Of a DNA stretch of 47,434 nt, positions 23,401 to 36,038 are shown one piece after another. A model generated the notes under the pieces. That model worked only from the letters and a program-made list of their open reading frames with translations, ran no database searches and was not told where the DNA came from. The DNA is taken from NCBI GenBank assembly GCA_036897485.1, contig JAYMTF010000177.1, positions 1-47,434 on the forward strand. Reading direction: 5' to 3'. Position 1 is the first letter of the stretch; every line of letters begins with the position of its first letter. The position numbers and the translations under genes are program-made. This DNA is from Pelargonium nanum (Eukaryota; Streptophyta; Magnoliopsida; Geraniales; Geraniaceae).

Positions 23401-26400
23401 ATTAGTTGAAGAATTAGTACAAAAACCCTCTGGATTGATTTCTATGATTTCGGGTAGACAACCTTCCTGCTTACCCTTAAGCCGACACATATTAACCTCC
23501 CACAGATGTTATTGCATCTTTTCAAGGCTTCCATTCTTTGAATTGCATTTTGGTGTGCTGAATAGGTACGTTTATATATTGATTGGTTTACCTTTTAATA
23601 TTTCAATTTTAAGACTGCCATGTTGCTTAGTATATGAGTAATACGTAGATAATCTGTGGAAACATGATTCTTTCAGATTCTTGCTGGATTACTTCTGTTC
23701 TGTTACATCCTTATGAATAATATGTGGACAATATATAGTGGTACTCTCCTTTTGCCCATATATTATCGATCAGGCACAATACAGTCCTAAGTTTTGGTAG
23801 CGGGTCTTTCATTACTCTGAAAATTCTTAATTTTCCTATACTATATACAGTTTTGGTGGATAGGATCAATTTATATATTATTACACTGTGATTTCTTTAT
23901 TTTCATATTATGTTTGTCCCATATGACATCTGTTAATGTGCTCATTTTAACATGTGCATTTTGCTGTAGTATACTCACTGAAGAAAGGTTGGAACGGTTA
24001 ACGAAAGATATTGGTCTATTAGACTTGGAAATACTGAATTATGGCAATGATGATAATAGAGAAGAAAATGTAGATGATACATCTCCAAAGCATATATCTA
24101 CGGAGGACACTGTTGATGGAGCAGCTGAAATGTCCCAATTAAGTTTCAGAGAATCAACACCTGAAAGAGTTGCAGATAATGGGAGCCACCGGGAGCATGA
24201 GGGGGATTTACTGAAGAAAGGTGTCAATGATAATTTTGCTGTTCCACTCAATGAATCTGAGATGCTTACAGCGGGAACAAAACCTAGTACGGGAAACAGT
24301 GAAGGTTGTGACATCTATGTTGACGATTTTGTAACGAACAAGCAGGCAGTTGAAAGGCGTATGCCAAATGCTGTCCTTCCACTTCTGCGCTATTATAATT
24401 ATCAGTATGAAAGCTCTGATTCTTCCTCCAGGTATTTGGTTGCAGTTTTATGATGTCTGTAATTAATATATTCATGATTGTTCTCTCATTTACTTTGGAG
24501 GCCTGCTTGAAAGAGCAAGTTACAGCTGCAAAGCATCTTTTAAGGTTATAAGCAAGTTTCTATGGAGTCTTTCCAAACATTGCATGAATCGTATGATCAG
24601 GATAATTATTACATTTAGAGCAGGAGGATCAAGTAGAAAAAAAAAACTGTTATTATTTACTAGAATCTACTTGGATGAGATGGCTTTATGTTTTATCATT
24701 TCTACCTAGCAACATAGGTGCCTTGATTTCAGTACTTCGGTATTCTCCCATTTTTATAGGGTGTGGTTTTGTATTAAAATATAGAATTATAATCATTTTT
24801 TTCTCTATTAAATCTATTATTACATATAAAATAGTGTATTTATAATTACTTTATGCAGTTTTCAGGGATCTCCTTGTGAAGACAGAAATTTTAGGAGTGA
24901 TGTTGATGATGTAGAGACAGAAGAGGCATCTTTTTCCGGCCAGGAAGAATCTAGTGACTATAGTGATATTCTTGAATGGGCTAAGGTTCGAGTGTTTTTC
25001 TCATATGTACATATGTTCTTAAGCTGTCTGCCTTATAATCTTTTGTTGACAGTATCTGTAGCCAGTTGATGTTCCCCCTCGTATTTTTTCAGGAAAATAA
25101 TCACGGGTCGTTACAGATAATATGTGAGTATTACCAGCTGCACATCCCTACTAGGGGTTCAACACTTAGGTTTCACCCTTTGGAGCACCTGCATCCCTTG
25201 GAATATCATAGACCAGATGAAATAGTGTTACATGCTGCTGGGTCTACTATTGATTTGAGATCATGCAGTACAAGTTTGGAATTAGCTGAGGTAGATTGAG
25301 TTATTATTTATGTAGCATTAGATAACTAATGTTGCTTTCGTTTCATGTTTGTTTGTCAAATATTAATATATCCTTCTTCTTTCCAATTTTGTTTCTTACA
25401 ACTTTTTTGCTAGTTAAACCTAGAAGTTATTTGCATCTCATTGCTGTTGGCTTTTACCAGGCACACAATGCTCTCATGACCGAGGAAGAAGCAACTTCAT
25501 TATCTCTATGGACTATTGCAAGTTTATGTGGCTCCTTGCGACTTGAGAATGTAAGATTATCCTTCCTCTCATTAGTAGCATTTTGTGAAGTTCGTAAGAG
25601 AATAATTGTTTGTGATAACTATCCATTCCATTTATTGATTTACATGGTGCTCAGCATACCTGGATGGCAATTGAAATTCTCACATTTGGCTGCAGTCCTT
25701 CTAAGTTCTTGTTATTAAATTATATGTTGTGATAGTTATTCCAATGGAGACTGTACTTCGGATAAGTGCAAGGATTTTAGTCTAAAGTCAAATCCTTCTG
25801 TTTGTTTGGATTCATCATATATTGTGTGATGGATGCAGGTGAATAGTTTAATCATTGTATAATCACTTTGAGTTAATTAGCTGGAATATGTTTTCTTTTT
25901 CTCTGTTACCCCTTGTGTTGACTATGATACAATTTTTTTTGTTTTGTTTTGTATCATCTAATTTATACATGAAAGCTAAAATTAGGGTGTTGATTCTCAC
26001 TGTAGGTGTTGACAATGTTTGCTGGAGCACTGCTGGAAAAGCAGATTGTAGTTATTTGTTCTAATTTGGTATGTATGATCCCTGGTCTCTTGCAGATTAA
26101 AGGTTTTCCATTTACAATTTTTTCCTTCTGTATCTACTTGTTCGTACAAGTTATCTGAGAAACAAGACAGGTCCTCCCTTCCTAGGTACCATAGTTAAGT
26201 ATCATTTGACAGTTTGGTTGGTCTCTCCGGTTAGTTTACATGGGCAGAAAGTATGCCGAGTCATTATTTAATTGACTTAATTAGTTGGATCTGAGCCAAT
26301 CTTGGTTCGGTGAAGCTATAGTAGTTCAAGCAAAAAGCACTTCACTGAAGGGCCTTAAGAAAGCCAATTTCAGTTATCTAGATTTTGTTGTTTGTTTGTT

Positions 26401-29400
26401 GTAATCAACCGCTCCCTTGATAGAGAAAACAATGGAAGTGTTGAAATTGTTTTATTTGCAGGGAATCTTATCAGCTTCAGTTTTGTCAATAATTCCTCTG
26501 ATCCGGCCCTACAAATGGCAGAGCTTGTTAATGCCGGTATATTATGTTTCTTCTTATGATGCCTATCAGGCTAACTGTTCAATTTGCATTAGTTGTATTA
26601 TGTCCTTTTCATTGTTCTTGTGGTTATTAATGATATGCACTAACTTCCAGGTTTTACCAAACGACATGTTGGACTTCTTAGATGCACCTGTTCCTTACGT
26701 TGTGAGTTTTCATTTTTTTTTTTTAATCATCCCATCATCTTTCATGAACTAATAACAAGCTGAACATGATTGAACTCTGAAATCTTTTGTGGGGGTTCTT
26801 ATGTAAATTTATTGGGAGTATCTTGGAGGAAAGGAAAAGCAGGGCCGAAGAAGTGGAGACTCTGGCTTCTCCCGCAGGTTGTAAAGGAATAGAGCGGGTA
26901 CATTTAGATCTTAGGTTCTTTCTGCCCATGTGAAGTGAACACCCTTTCTTGAGCATTTCATTAAATATGATTTTTGTTGGAATGATATTGTGACATTATA
27001 CTGGTTATTGATTGCTTCCCAGGAAACAATAAATTGACTGAAAAAAAGAAACCAGGCACCTTTTTTTTCTCCTACCGAGATTGGTTTCAGAGAGAGAAAA
27101 AATCCAGTTTCCATTATGATGGTGAAACTGTAGTCGCGAATACCATTATCAGGATACTAAATAAGAAATAAATAGGAAAAGGAGCAAATCTCAGATGCTA
27201 GTAAAAGATGAAGCATTCTATTGAATCTCAGTTTCACTGTCCGAGGATAGTGGGAGTGTTAATGCAAAATAATAATGGAAGATTTTTATTTTTTATTTTT
27301 AAAATGAGATATGTTAGTTCAGTGAGATGTGTTTACATACAGGAGATGGGTATTATCATATGCATCACCTTTCTATGCTTGCTCAGTATTGCTGCCAAAT
27401 TTTCCCTTTTCAATTACTCGAGGGGTTGAAAGGGAGTGGTTTGTGTACAATTGTTCGTAGGCTAAAATATACATATAAATACGGATAATCTCAGATTAAC
27501 AGTTCTAACATAAAATGCAACCTTTATCCCCCTCTTCTCGTGCTTGACAGCTGACTGTCAACTCAATGTAAATCTTATGTGTAGGTTGGTGTAAAGAACG
27601 AAACAAATGAAATACAGTCGAAGTTAGCAAACGTCATTATGGTGGATGCTAATAAGAACCAGGTTTGTATCTCCTATCACCTTTGGCACTTGGTTAGATT
27701 AAATCTTTCTTTTGCTGTCATGCGAAATTTAGTCTGTGATTTTACCTTCAAGCACTACTTTTTCATCTATAAACCAACCAAGATTGGTATGTATGGGAGA
27801 AGGTTATGGATATGTCATTAACTTTTGCTAGGACTTTTAACATCTATACTTTCTTTTGTTAAACACTGTCAACAGTCATGTAAATAGTTTCTTTTTGACA
27901 GATAAGTATTATAAAATTCATTTTTGTGTGGAACAGATGATTTGTATCTTCTTTTTTTTTTTCTTCTAATTCATGTGTGGGGTAGAACTAGACTTGAGTA
28001 GCATCTATTGTGGGCCTCAGGTCGGACAACCTAATGAATTTTTAAGCTGTTAATTGCTTGGGAGTAATTTAAAAGTTTCTTGGAGCCTAACACAATACTC
28101 CCTAGTTGTCTAATGTGTTTGGTGGGGGACCAATTATCATACTTGGATCTATTAGTTTTTCTGTAAATGGTTGTAGAATGTAAGTCATGGTCATGGATAT
28201 GATGGGCATTGTTGGTTCTGTTTTAGGGGTAATGGAAAATGGCTTGGTTGTTGATAAACATGAAGCCAAAGTAAGGAAGAGACACTAATCTTGTACGCCG
28301 AAAAGAAATGGGAAAATTCACTGAACTTGTTGTGTTGTAATTTTGATCATTTTATACATTCTTTGCCAGTCTTTCTTTCATTTACTGTGCACTTCTCACT
28401 GATTCTTCACCTCTCTTTTTTCATATATGTGGACTGGCAATGCTAGTAATTAATGAACACATCTGTTAATGTATTTAGTTGCGCTTGAAAGTCAAGTTAT
28501 CTAATCATCGTTATTTTTTGGCCGTGATAGGTGAAGTCATCAGCTATACCACAGTTACCACAGCATAAGGATTTGTTTTCCTCCCTAAGTCCATATCATT
28601 CAAAGCTTGTAGGAGAAAGTTATTTAGCGAGGAAAAGGCCTGTGCATGAATGCACTGATGTTCAGGTGTGCTCTACCGTTTAATCTTGTTGCTCTGATAA
28701 TTCGTCCAATTCCTCCTATTTCTCACATTTGTAGAGCTATACTGTTTCTGTGTCTTAGACTTGTCAACTCTCCAAGTTTCCCTTTACCTTTTTTCTTTGT
28801 ATGTTGATTTGCATATTGTTCATCAGTTAGGGATATTGATCAATCCTTTCATCCTTTGTAGAAAGGATAGTTCATTTTGGCTTTCTTGTAATCACTCAGC
28901 CAGTATTACCCCCTCCGTCTCAAAATGACCGTCAACTTTCACTTTCACATTTTTGTAAAAATTAAGGATAAATTTATTAATGTTAGAATCTTCCCTTTAT
29001 ACCCCCATATGCTCATGTTGTAACAAACTCAAGGGGTTCTTAGTATCTTATGGGATATTGTTGGTTATTTATGCATAACTAACTAACTAAAAAAGGAAAG
29101 TGGACACACATTTTAGGACGGAGGGAGTATTTGGTATGTCAGGAAAGAGCAACAGTGTTTTGATCATTATATGTTTTCTTCCTGTATCATGGTTTAGGTC
29201 ACCAAATATGTAATTTCTTGAAGAATGTAAGAACTTTAGATTCTAATGACGCGGCAGTAATATTCTCTGTTGATTATCTCTGAGTATAATTGTTTGTAGA
29301 TTGAAGCTGCCAAGGGATTTCTAGCAGTCGTAAGATCGTACTTGGATAATCTTTGCTCCAACTTGCGCTCGCACACAATTACGAATGTGCAATTGAATGA

Positions 29401-29829
29401 TGATAAGGTATGTAATGTATAATCTTAGTAGAACGTAGAATGTGTGATCCCTTTTTAATTATTGATATTGATATCTACTAAGCACGTATGCACACTCCTT
29501 GACACATGTTTATGTATATGTATATGTATATTTGAATGGGAAGAATGAAATTTATCGTATTCTGTTCTGAATTCCTTACCCTTCTAGGTATCACTCCTCC
29601 TGAAAGAGAGTTTTATAGACTCGTTCCCCAGTCGAGATCGACCTTTTATGAAGGTATGTCTCAGAGCGTCAATCTTATGATTCTGTAATTTGACCTTGTT
29701 TTCATCTCATTGTTTGGGAGCAGACTGATCTTCTTTTATTTTCTTTTATGTGCCAAGCAGCTATTTGTGGATACACAACTCTTCTCTGTACATACAGACC
29801 GTGTCCTCTCTTTTTACCAGAAGGACTAG
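20429..29829 (+). CDS. DENN-domain protein (uDENN-cDENN-dDENN), probable Rab GEF
   Basis: Coding exons: 20429-20731, 21305-21493, 21593-21676, 22092-22151, 22415-22459, 23366-23565, 23970-24431, 24859-24985, 25093-25290, 25461-25550, 26006-26068, 26462-26536, 26651-26701, 27585-27662, 28531-28665, 29300-29407, 29588-29653, 29761-29829; 2403 nt, 800 aa, all GT-AG. uDENN lies at about 105-293 (LFESMVVIGLHPNC, ILFVYPPEKQLP, LSFCLPGGVEVHAVERTP, FVFRLQVADDSTLYGCCVLVEE). An acidic low-complexity linker follows (about 300-490). cDENN lies at about 490-655, with VLTMFAGALLEKQIVVICSN, LIRPYKWQSLLMPVLP and the hallmark MLDFLDAPVPYVVGVK; a dDENN-like tail ends FYQKD. Known: DENN modules are Rab GDP-GTP exchange factors or trafficking regulators. 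The protein resembles the plant group without WD40 repeats, not SCD1. Its Rab partner cannot be read from sequence. The ATG at 20447 is a possible alternative start. Confidence 0.95.
20822..21043. mobile_element. Stowaway-type MITE (copy 2)
   Basis: Begins CTACCTCCATCCAAAAATGAG and ends CTCATTTTGGGACGGAGGAAA, flanked by TA at 20820-20821 and 21044-21045. Length 222 bp. Located in coding intron 1 of the DENN gene. Same family as the copies at 10686 and 28909. Confidence 0.85.
22600..22990. other. Unclassified moderately GC-rich insert in a DENN intron
   Basis: Part of the 906-bp intron 22460-23365. It differs in composition from other introns of this gene and contains a B-box-like GGTTGATCCCC at about 22809-22819 and CGCTACGGGGCACCGCCCGTGG near 22908-22929. 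It may be an old repeat. I cannot assign a family or boundaries. Confidence 0.35.
28909..29127. mobile_element. Stowaway-type MITE (copy 3)
   Basis: Begins CCCCCTCCGTCTCAAAATGA and ends TTTTAGGACGGAGGGAG, flanked by TA at 28907-28908 and 29128-29129. Length 219 bp. Located in the DENN intron 28666-29299. Confidence 0.87.
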
Positions 29830-31098
29830 AGCTGCCACACAAGGTTGGCCTTGAATTGTATTGTTGTGTTGTAACTTGATCGCGCAAGTTTGGTAATGCA
29901 TATTATTCGGTAATTTTGATATTTAAGTTAAAATGAATTAAGCCACCATCCCCCCTCTTAAATATGTAGATTAAATGTATACTTTGTGGGATTATAGAGA
30001 CGATGATTTGGATACTTCGGTACCTGGGAAAATGTACAGACATGAGAATCAATATTGGAATAAGGAGTTCAATGTTGTATGCCACCTGAATTTGAACTCC
30101 ACTCTACTATCTATTAGTTTATTTCCTTACGTGTACTATCTTGATTCTTTCCTCACTATCCGTATTGATACAACTATTTTACGTTGATTCACAATATTAT
30201 TGAATATCGTACTATGTTGAGAATGGTTTGGTCATGTGGACCATTGATGCTTAAATAAGCTTCCAGCTTTAGGTGGGGGATAGAGTTCTCTCCCCGGGAC
30301 CAGCAGGAAGAAAGGGTTTACATCACTTTGATCTATCGAGATTCTGTGACCACCGGCATTGGTTGTATCGTAGGATTCGTGTGTAAATATGGTAACGACT
30401 CGTGTTGGATGTTTGGTAAGCCAGTTTTTATTATTATTTGAGAACACCATGTTGGTCTACTTGCAAGTTGTGGCTCATTACAATGAAGAGGAGACAACAT
30501 TAAATTGGTTCATTAATTTTGTTGGAGTGGGAATGTGGAAAAGCATGGATCCAAGTTCTTAGTGAAATGGATACACAAAACACAAGTGAGTGAGTGTGAA
30601 TAGTAAGTGGTCCAACACAGGACTGTTCCAAGCAGTTGGTTTGTGTCCTGCTTTGGTTCAATCCCATGGGATTTGTTCCCCTGAGTAGCACAGGAAATGG
30701 CAGATTCAGGTGTGTTTCTATATTGCAAATGCCTAGGGACCTCTTTATCACATTCACATGGTTTTAGATTCTTCCATAGCACCATATATACATATATATA
30801 TATCAGTAGACAAATGCTAAAATCTTGAAGAAACTGTATCGAGATGATAATTTTACCAGGTTGTGCCAAATCCTAAATGGTCCAGAGTTTTGAAAGAAAA
30901 TGAAATTTCATGATAACTTTTGGGGTGTAGTGAAATAATGTGTGGTGGAATTATTGAAGAAATGTAAAATTATAGTAGTAGTAAGTGAAGAAGAGGCTGG
31001 GGTGAGTGAAGTGGGCTCTCTTTATAGCATAAATAAATACAAAAGGAGGTGCTTTTGCATGTGTTTGCTGCCAGGGTCAGGGAGAGATAGATAACAAC

Positions 31099-31122
31099 AG
31101 AGAGAGAGAGAGAGAGAGAGAG
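31099..31122. repeat. (GA)n microsatellite
   Basis: Twelve AG units upstream of the GRF gene. GA tracts in plant promoters can bind BPC/GAGA-binding factors, but that role here is only a possibility. Confidence 0.9.
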
Positions 31123-32257
31123 AATGCAGTGCACTATCTATATCTTGAATTCTTCTTGATATATATTATTTGTGCTGTGACCTTAGCTTTCTGCCAAAGT
31201 TGAAACACAAGAATAGTTACTCATCTCTGCCTGTTGCACTGCACAACACTTAATAAATCCAACCAAACAAATTTAATGTTATTTGTAAGTCAATCCAATC
31301 CCTCTTGTTTGTTCTGAGCCTTCCATTTCAATTTACTACTGTGTTCTGCATTTTTACTTTATGGATTGGACAAACCCCATTTTGTATTGGTTTTGAATTT
31401 TGATTGACAGAGAGCCCATAACTGATAACACTTGCCAATGCCATCCCATGCCTCAAAACACTTGTGGAAGCTCAAAAAGATGATGGAACTGGAACACAAG
31501 AACCCATTTGACAACACCTACATTACATACATTGGTACATAGTAGTAGCAGTTTAGGCATATTTGCATGTCAGTAGGTTTATGATTATGATTATTCAACA
31601 CTCAAGAGGACAGAGAGAGCTAGCTAGGTCATTAGAGTCATGGTCACTTGTAATAATAATAATGATTATGGGATATTGGGGTTGTGTAATAAAGTTGTTT
31701 GAAGTACAGTCCTTAATTACTATAAGCAAGCAACACAACATGATGCTCATATATTTGATCACTTTATCTATACACAACAAACAAACAAACCAATCTACAC
31801 AAAATATTAGGGTTTTGAGGTGGGTTTGGAGGAGTTTTAAAGGAACATTTATGTATGTGGATTTCCCAAATTGAAAAAAGGTCAAATGGGAAGTGGGCAG
31901 TGGGGGGTCTGAGGTAAAGGAACAGAAAAAGTAAAAGAGTTAGTAGCAGCAGTAAAAGCTCCATTACTGTACACCAAATAACCTTCTCTCATATTTGTGT
32001 TGTGTGTCTGAGAGAGAGACACAGGCTTTGGTATTGGTTTCAGAGACAACACACAAAAACAACTCTTGGAAAGTCTTAAATAATAATGACACTAAAAACC
32101 CTTTTCTTTCTTGTTTTTTATAATAATATTTTTCCATGGACTCTCTAATCTTTAGTTTATGGGTTTCCGTAGAGGTGTCAGAGACAAGAGCTGCTGCAAG
32201 GCAGAGCAGCTGCTGAAGAAGCAGAAACTTCAGAGGGTGATGCAGTCATAATATTAT

Positions 32258-32328
32258 CAGCAGCAGCAGTAGCAGTAGCAAGTAGCAGCACAGCAGAAGC
32301 AACTCTGATCTCTCTCTCTCTCTCTCTC
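32258..32328. repeat. CAG/GCA-rich run followed by (TC)n, likely GRF 5' UTR
   Basis: Imperfect CAG/GTA trinucleotides at about 32258-32300 and an uninterrupted TC run at 32309-32328, 160-230 bp upstream of the GRF start codon. Such CT-rich leaders are common in plant developmental genes. Confidence 0.7.
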
Positions 32329-32486
32329 AAAACTCAATATAATCAAGAACCCATTAGTTTCGTTTTATCCATCAACACACAAGATTCTGCAACCCAATAC
32401 TCTTTACCTCTTCTTGCCTCCAAAAACTTGTATGTTCTTCAGTTTTGAGTGATCAAGAAAGTGTTTCTTGTTCTTGATTTCTTGTG

Positions 32487-33844
32487 ATGAGTGCAAGAAA
32501 CAGATTTCCCTTCACTGCCAACCAGTGGCAAGAGCTTGAGCACCAAGCTCTCATCTTCAAGTACATGGTCTCAGGCATGCCCATCCCTCCTGACCTCCTC
32601 TTCACCCTCAAGAGAAGCTATGTTGACTCCTCTTTCTCTTCAAGCCTCTTCTCTCACCAACCTCCTCAACACAGTAAGATATAGAAACTTGTTGTTAGCT
32701 TAACTTAACTTAGCTCTATTTTGAGTGTCAATGAAGTATATTAATTGTGTGGTTGCAGTTGGATGGAACTGTTTTCAGGTGGGTTTGGGGAAGAAGATAG
32801 ACCCAGAACCAGGGAGGTGCAGGAGAACAGATGGCAAGAAATGGAGGTGCTCAAAAGAAGCCTACCCTGACTCCAAGTACTGTGAGAGACACATGCACAG
32901 GGGCAAGAACCGTTCAAGAAAGCCTGTGGAAATTTTATCATCACAACCTCCTCCTATTTCAACAACACCCATTTCTTCTTCTTCTTCAATCACCACCAAA
33001 AACCAGTCTTTTTCTTCTGATAACCACCACCATTGTTACACCTCAACCCATCTCCCACAACACCAACAACCCTACCTCTACTCCCACAGATCTTCTTCAA
33101 GGCCACCCCAAGACAACAACACTAATTTGTTCTTGTACTCTGGTTCCTATTCCCAATCCCAATCTCACTCCAACTCAGATATTTACAGGTATTTTTATAT
33201 ATTTTTTCTCAAAAACTTTGTTGCTTTGATGTTTACTATGGTCAACTAATGTTTCTGTTCTTTTTCTGTTGTATTGGGTTGTGAAGAAGGAACAGTTATG
33301 GACTGAAAGATGAGGTGGATGAGCATGCTTTCTTCTCATCAGAGCCTTCTTCTGGGACTGCCACTGCCAGAAGCTTCTCTGGTTCATCCATGGAAGATTC
33401 TTGGCAGCTAACACCTCTCACAATGAGCTCTTCTTCTTCCACAAAACAGAGGAGCTGCTCTGGATTACAGACTGACTACTCCTATCTGCAACTCCAGCCT
33501 CAAGATCAGCACTCCAAAGAAGCCAAGCAAGATCAGCACTGCTATCTCCTAGGAAGTGACATCAGAGATAATCAACAGCAACCCACCCAGAAGATTGTTC
33601 ATAGATTCTTTGAGGAGTGGCCACCAAAAAACAGAGACTCATGGCTTGATTTGGATGACAAGTCATCAAACAGTGCAACCAGGCTCTCAATCTCCATTCC
33701 CACTTCTTCACTTGACTTCCCAATCTTCAATTCCAGAACCCACAACGGTAACTATTTTTGAATTTATTCCACTCTGTTTCAGTTTCTTGATTGGTTATTG
33801 TCTTCTCTAATGACTTTGTTGCCTCATGTGTCGCAGATGGTTGA
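32487..33844 (+). CDS. Growth-regulating factor (GRF) transcription factor, GRF5/6-like
   Basis: Exons: 32487-32673, 32759-33188, 33287-33747, 33837-33844; 1086 nt, 361 aa. The start is ATG at 32487 ([10 protein letters not shown]). The QLQ domain, about residues 9-44 ([19 protein letters not shown]..), binds the GIF/AN3 co-activator. The WRC domain, about 77-120, has the C3H zinc ligands Cys83, Cys93, Cys104 and His107 and a basic nuclear-localisation stretch ([15 protein letters not shown]). The rest is Ser/Gln/Pro-rich with the conserved [12 protein letters not shown] and [14 protein letters not shown] motifs. Known: GRF-GIF complexes promote cell proliferation in leaves and are limited by miR396. 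Uncertain points: the exon 3 acceptor is a tandem AAGAAG (start 33287 or 33290, one Arg difference). The final 8-nt coding piece (ending THNDG) may instead be retained intron reading to a stop at 33761 (THNGNYF). The short N-terminus before QLQ and strong WRC match suggest a GRF5/6 relative. Confidence 0.93.
32911..32931 (+). promoter_or_regulatory. miR396 target site
   Basis: CGTTCAAGAAAGCCTGTGGA plus one A, in exon 2 over the WRC codons RSRKPVE. It is the canonical GRF site, complementary to miR396 with the usual single-base bulge. Known: miR396 cleaves GRF mRNAs in ageing tissue. Confidence 0.92.
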
Positions 33845-36038
33845 GTTGAGCTATAAAAGTGTGGTGGGAGGTGGTCAGGCTTGTTGCTGGTTCTCATTTT
33901 CTGTTTTTTTTTCCTTTGATTTTTTTAGGTGTGGTTAGAGTTGGATTATTATGTAATGAAGGATCCAATGTCTTTTGTTTCTTCTTGGTTGTGTGTTGTG
34001 TGATATACCTGCAACTTCTTTTATGTGAGTTTCTGGGTTTTTCCATACCAGCTGCTATGCAATGCCATTAATTACATGATGATCATCATGGCTTAGAGAC
34101 GACAGTGGGGCCCAATAGGCCCAGGATCTTCCTAATTTTTGTCATTTTTCACTTCACCCAACTTATGTTGATTGTTGATAATGCCTAACATGTGATTAAT
34201 TTACATGTACTCCCAACACATTTTGTGGAATAATTCAGAGAACATGAACAACAACAACCCACCATTAAGTGCTTTTTTCATACAAATTTTGTGAAAGAAG
34301 CTACACTTATAGCTTGAAAGCTTTTGTGTTAATGAAGAATCATCTTCTCTTTTCCTGAAATGGCAAACATTTACAGGCTTTTCAGAAGAAGAAGAAAATT
34401 ATATTCAAGAGAAACCAAAAAGGGTATGAAATGGAGAAGATGTCCATGAAAATTACCAGCTATCTCAATCCCCATATCCCATAGGTGCACTTCTCTATGA
34501 TATATACTTACATGAGGATATTATATGGAGGCAAGGATCTTTTGGGTTTTTCACCTGCAGAGTAGTAGTAGTAACATTCATGATCCTGGTCCCCATATGG
34601 GGCCTTTATCAGCAGAAACTAGCATATGACAGAAAAAAATATAATTCCAACCACATGCTTGATGCTTCCTCTCCTTCCCTTAAATATATATATTTTACTA
34701 TAAAATAAAGTAAGTTACACAGATTCTCATTGGCAAAACCAGTCACATTTATTTTTACCATGAAATGTTACCCACCAAACAGTAACAGCAACAGCAACAG
34801 CAACAGTACTGTGGGTTGTGGTCAGAGTCATCAGTTGTCACTAGTATTTTTTGAGAGTCATGGAAATGGAAAGAAGGGAAGCAAAGAAGTAGGACAGTAG
34901 AGTTAGGGTTTGGCAAAAAGAGCAGAGAGATGGTAGCAAGTGTGCAATGGTTCTGAAACTTCTGATTTGTGTGTGTGATGGGTGAGAGAAGAGAAAGAGA
35001 GTAATGGGTCTGTGTTTCTGGCTCTCTGTTCCTAATCTGAAGTGTTGCAGACATAAAAGACTTGACAGACACACCCACACCAAACACTGGTAACCAGTAA
35101 AAGCAGTAAGGTCCAGAACTAAACTTACAATCCCTCCAGTTCCACAGGCCACACCCACACCACACCCCATTTTGACTCTTTCTTTTCTTTTCTTTTTTGT
35201 CAGTCACCTGCAAGGCAGGCCAGGGCAGGCTCAAACACCAAAAGCCATGTTCTGACAAAAAATATATCACCACAAAAGCCACTCATCTCTAAACGATGTC
35301 GTTTTTTGGCTCTACCCCAGCTTCCACTGACTCTGACCTAAAAATTAAAATACTACTTGAGAATCTGGGCTGGCATGTGGCAACCCCATATCTTTGGGGG
35401 GGCCCTCATCATTATATATACATACATGAGATAAGTTCATTTTCTAAATCTTGAGTATGTGTTCAGCAATGAAACTTGACTACATTCTTCTAGTCAAATC
35501 CCAAGCTCCAAAATACCAAATTCTATTGATTCTAGAAGCTGGAAGTTGGATCTTACCTTGATAAATGTTGGCAGAAAGCTATCTAGGGTATGCTCCTCCA
35601 TTCCTTCCACCAATAGTTGCATTGCATCCTATTCCTGCCAATTTCAATCAAGTCAATATTAGAAATAGCCTTGTAAGCACATTCATAATCACATAACACA
35701 TCCTCACCCTAAAGTTTCCAATTCCGCAATTCTGATAATAATATGCAAGAGGATGGATATGTCAAATTGCTCTTATATTAATGGAAAGTTGGCACAAACA
35801 GCAGTCATATACAGATGTAATAATTTTCTAGTACAAAGATTTTCACCCTCACAAGTACACTGGCCTCAAATTAAAAGCCAAAAAGGTTTAGTTATATTCC
35901 ATCCAAGGCATGGGTGAAAAATGAGTGAATGAGGTATTAGCACAAATAAATAGTCCGTTCCTTTGCCGCCCCGCTCTGCCCCACCACAATTTCTTGTTCT
36001 TCCTCCAGGAGTCTGAGTCTCTCCTGACATGCTTTATC
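33845..36038. other. GRF-CTR9 intergenic region
   Basis: Holds the 3' flanks of the two convergent genes. The block 34755-35290 is rich in CT on the minus strand and has a long minus-strand open frame, but the translation is Cys/Leu/Ser-rich with no domain, so no gene is called. One clean exon-like segment at 35557-35628 (-) is listed separately. Confidence 0.45.
35557..35628 (-). pseudogene. Orphan exon-like segment, unidentified
   Basis: On the minus strand 24 codons read DAMQLLVEGMEEHTLDSFLP then TFIK, preceded by an AG acceptor (GGAATAG) and followed by a perfect donor (AAG then GTAAGA). It has phase 0 at both ends and the composition of real coding sequence. I see no partner exons nearby. 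It could be a relic of a gene fragment, an exon of a gene mostly lost, or chance. I do not recognise the protein. Confidence 0.35.

Larger units (their letters stand above)
29830..32486. other. DENN-GRF intergenic region with GRF promoter and 5' UTR
   Basis: About 2.6 kb without a supported gene. It holds the DENN 3' UTR at the left. A (GA)n run occurs at 31099-31122. The last 300 bp look like a GRF 5' UTR: GCA/CAG-rich at about 32258-32300, then (TC)n at 32309-32328. Small open frames are AT-rich and unconvincing. Confidence 0.5.

Noticed and set aside
34755..35282. 175-codon minus-strand open frame
   Set aside because: Translation is low-complexity and Cys/Ser/Leu-rich, begins in no clear context, overlaps another frame of similar quality and has no domain. 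Pyrimidine-rich DNA explains the lack of stops.
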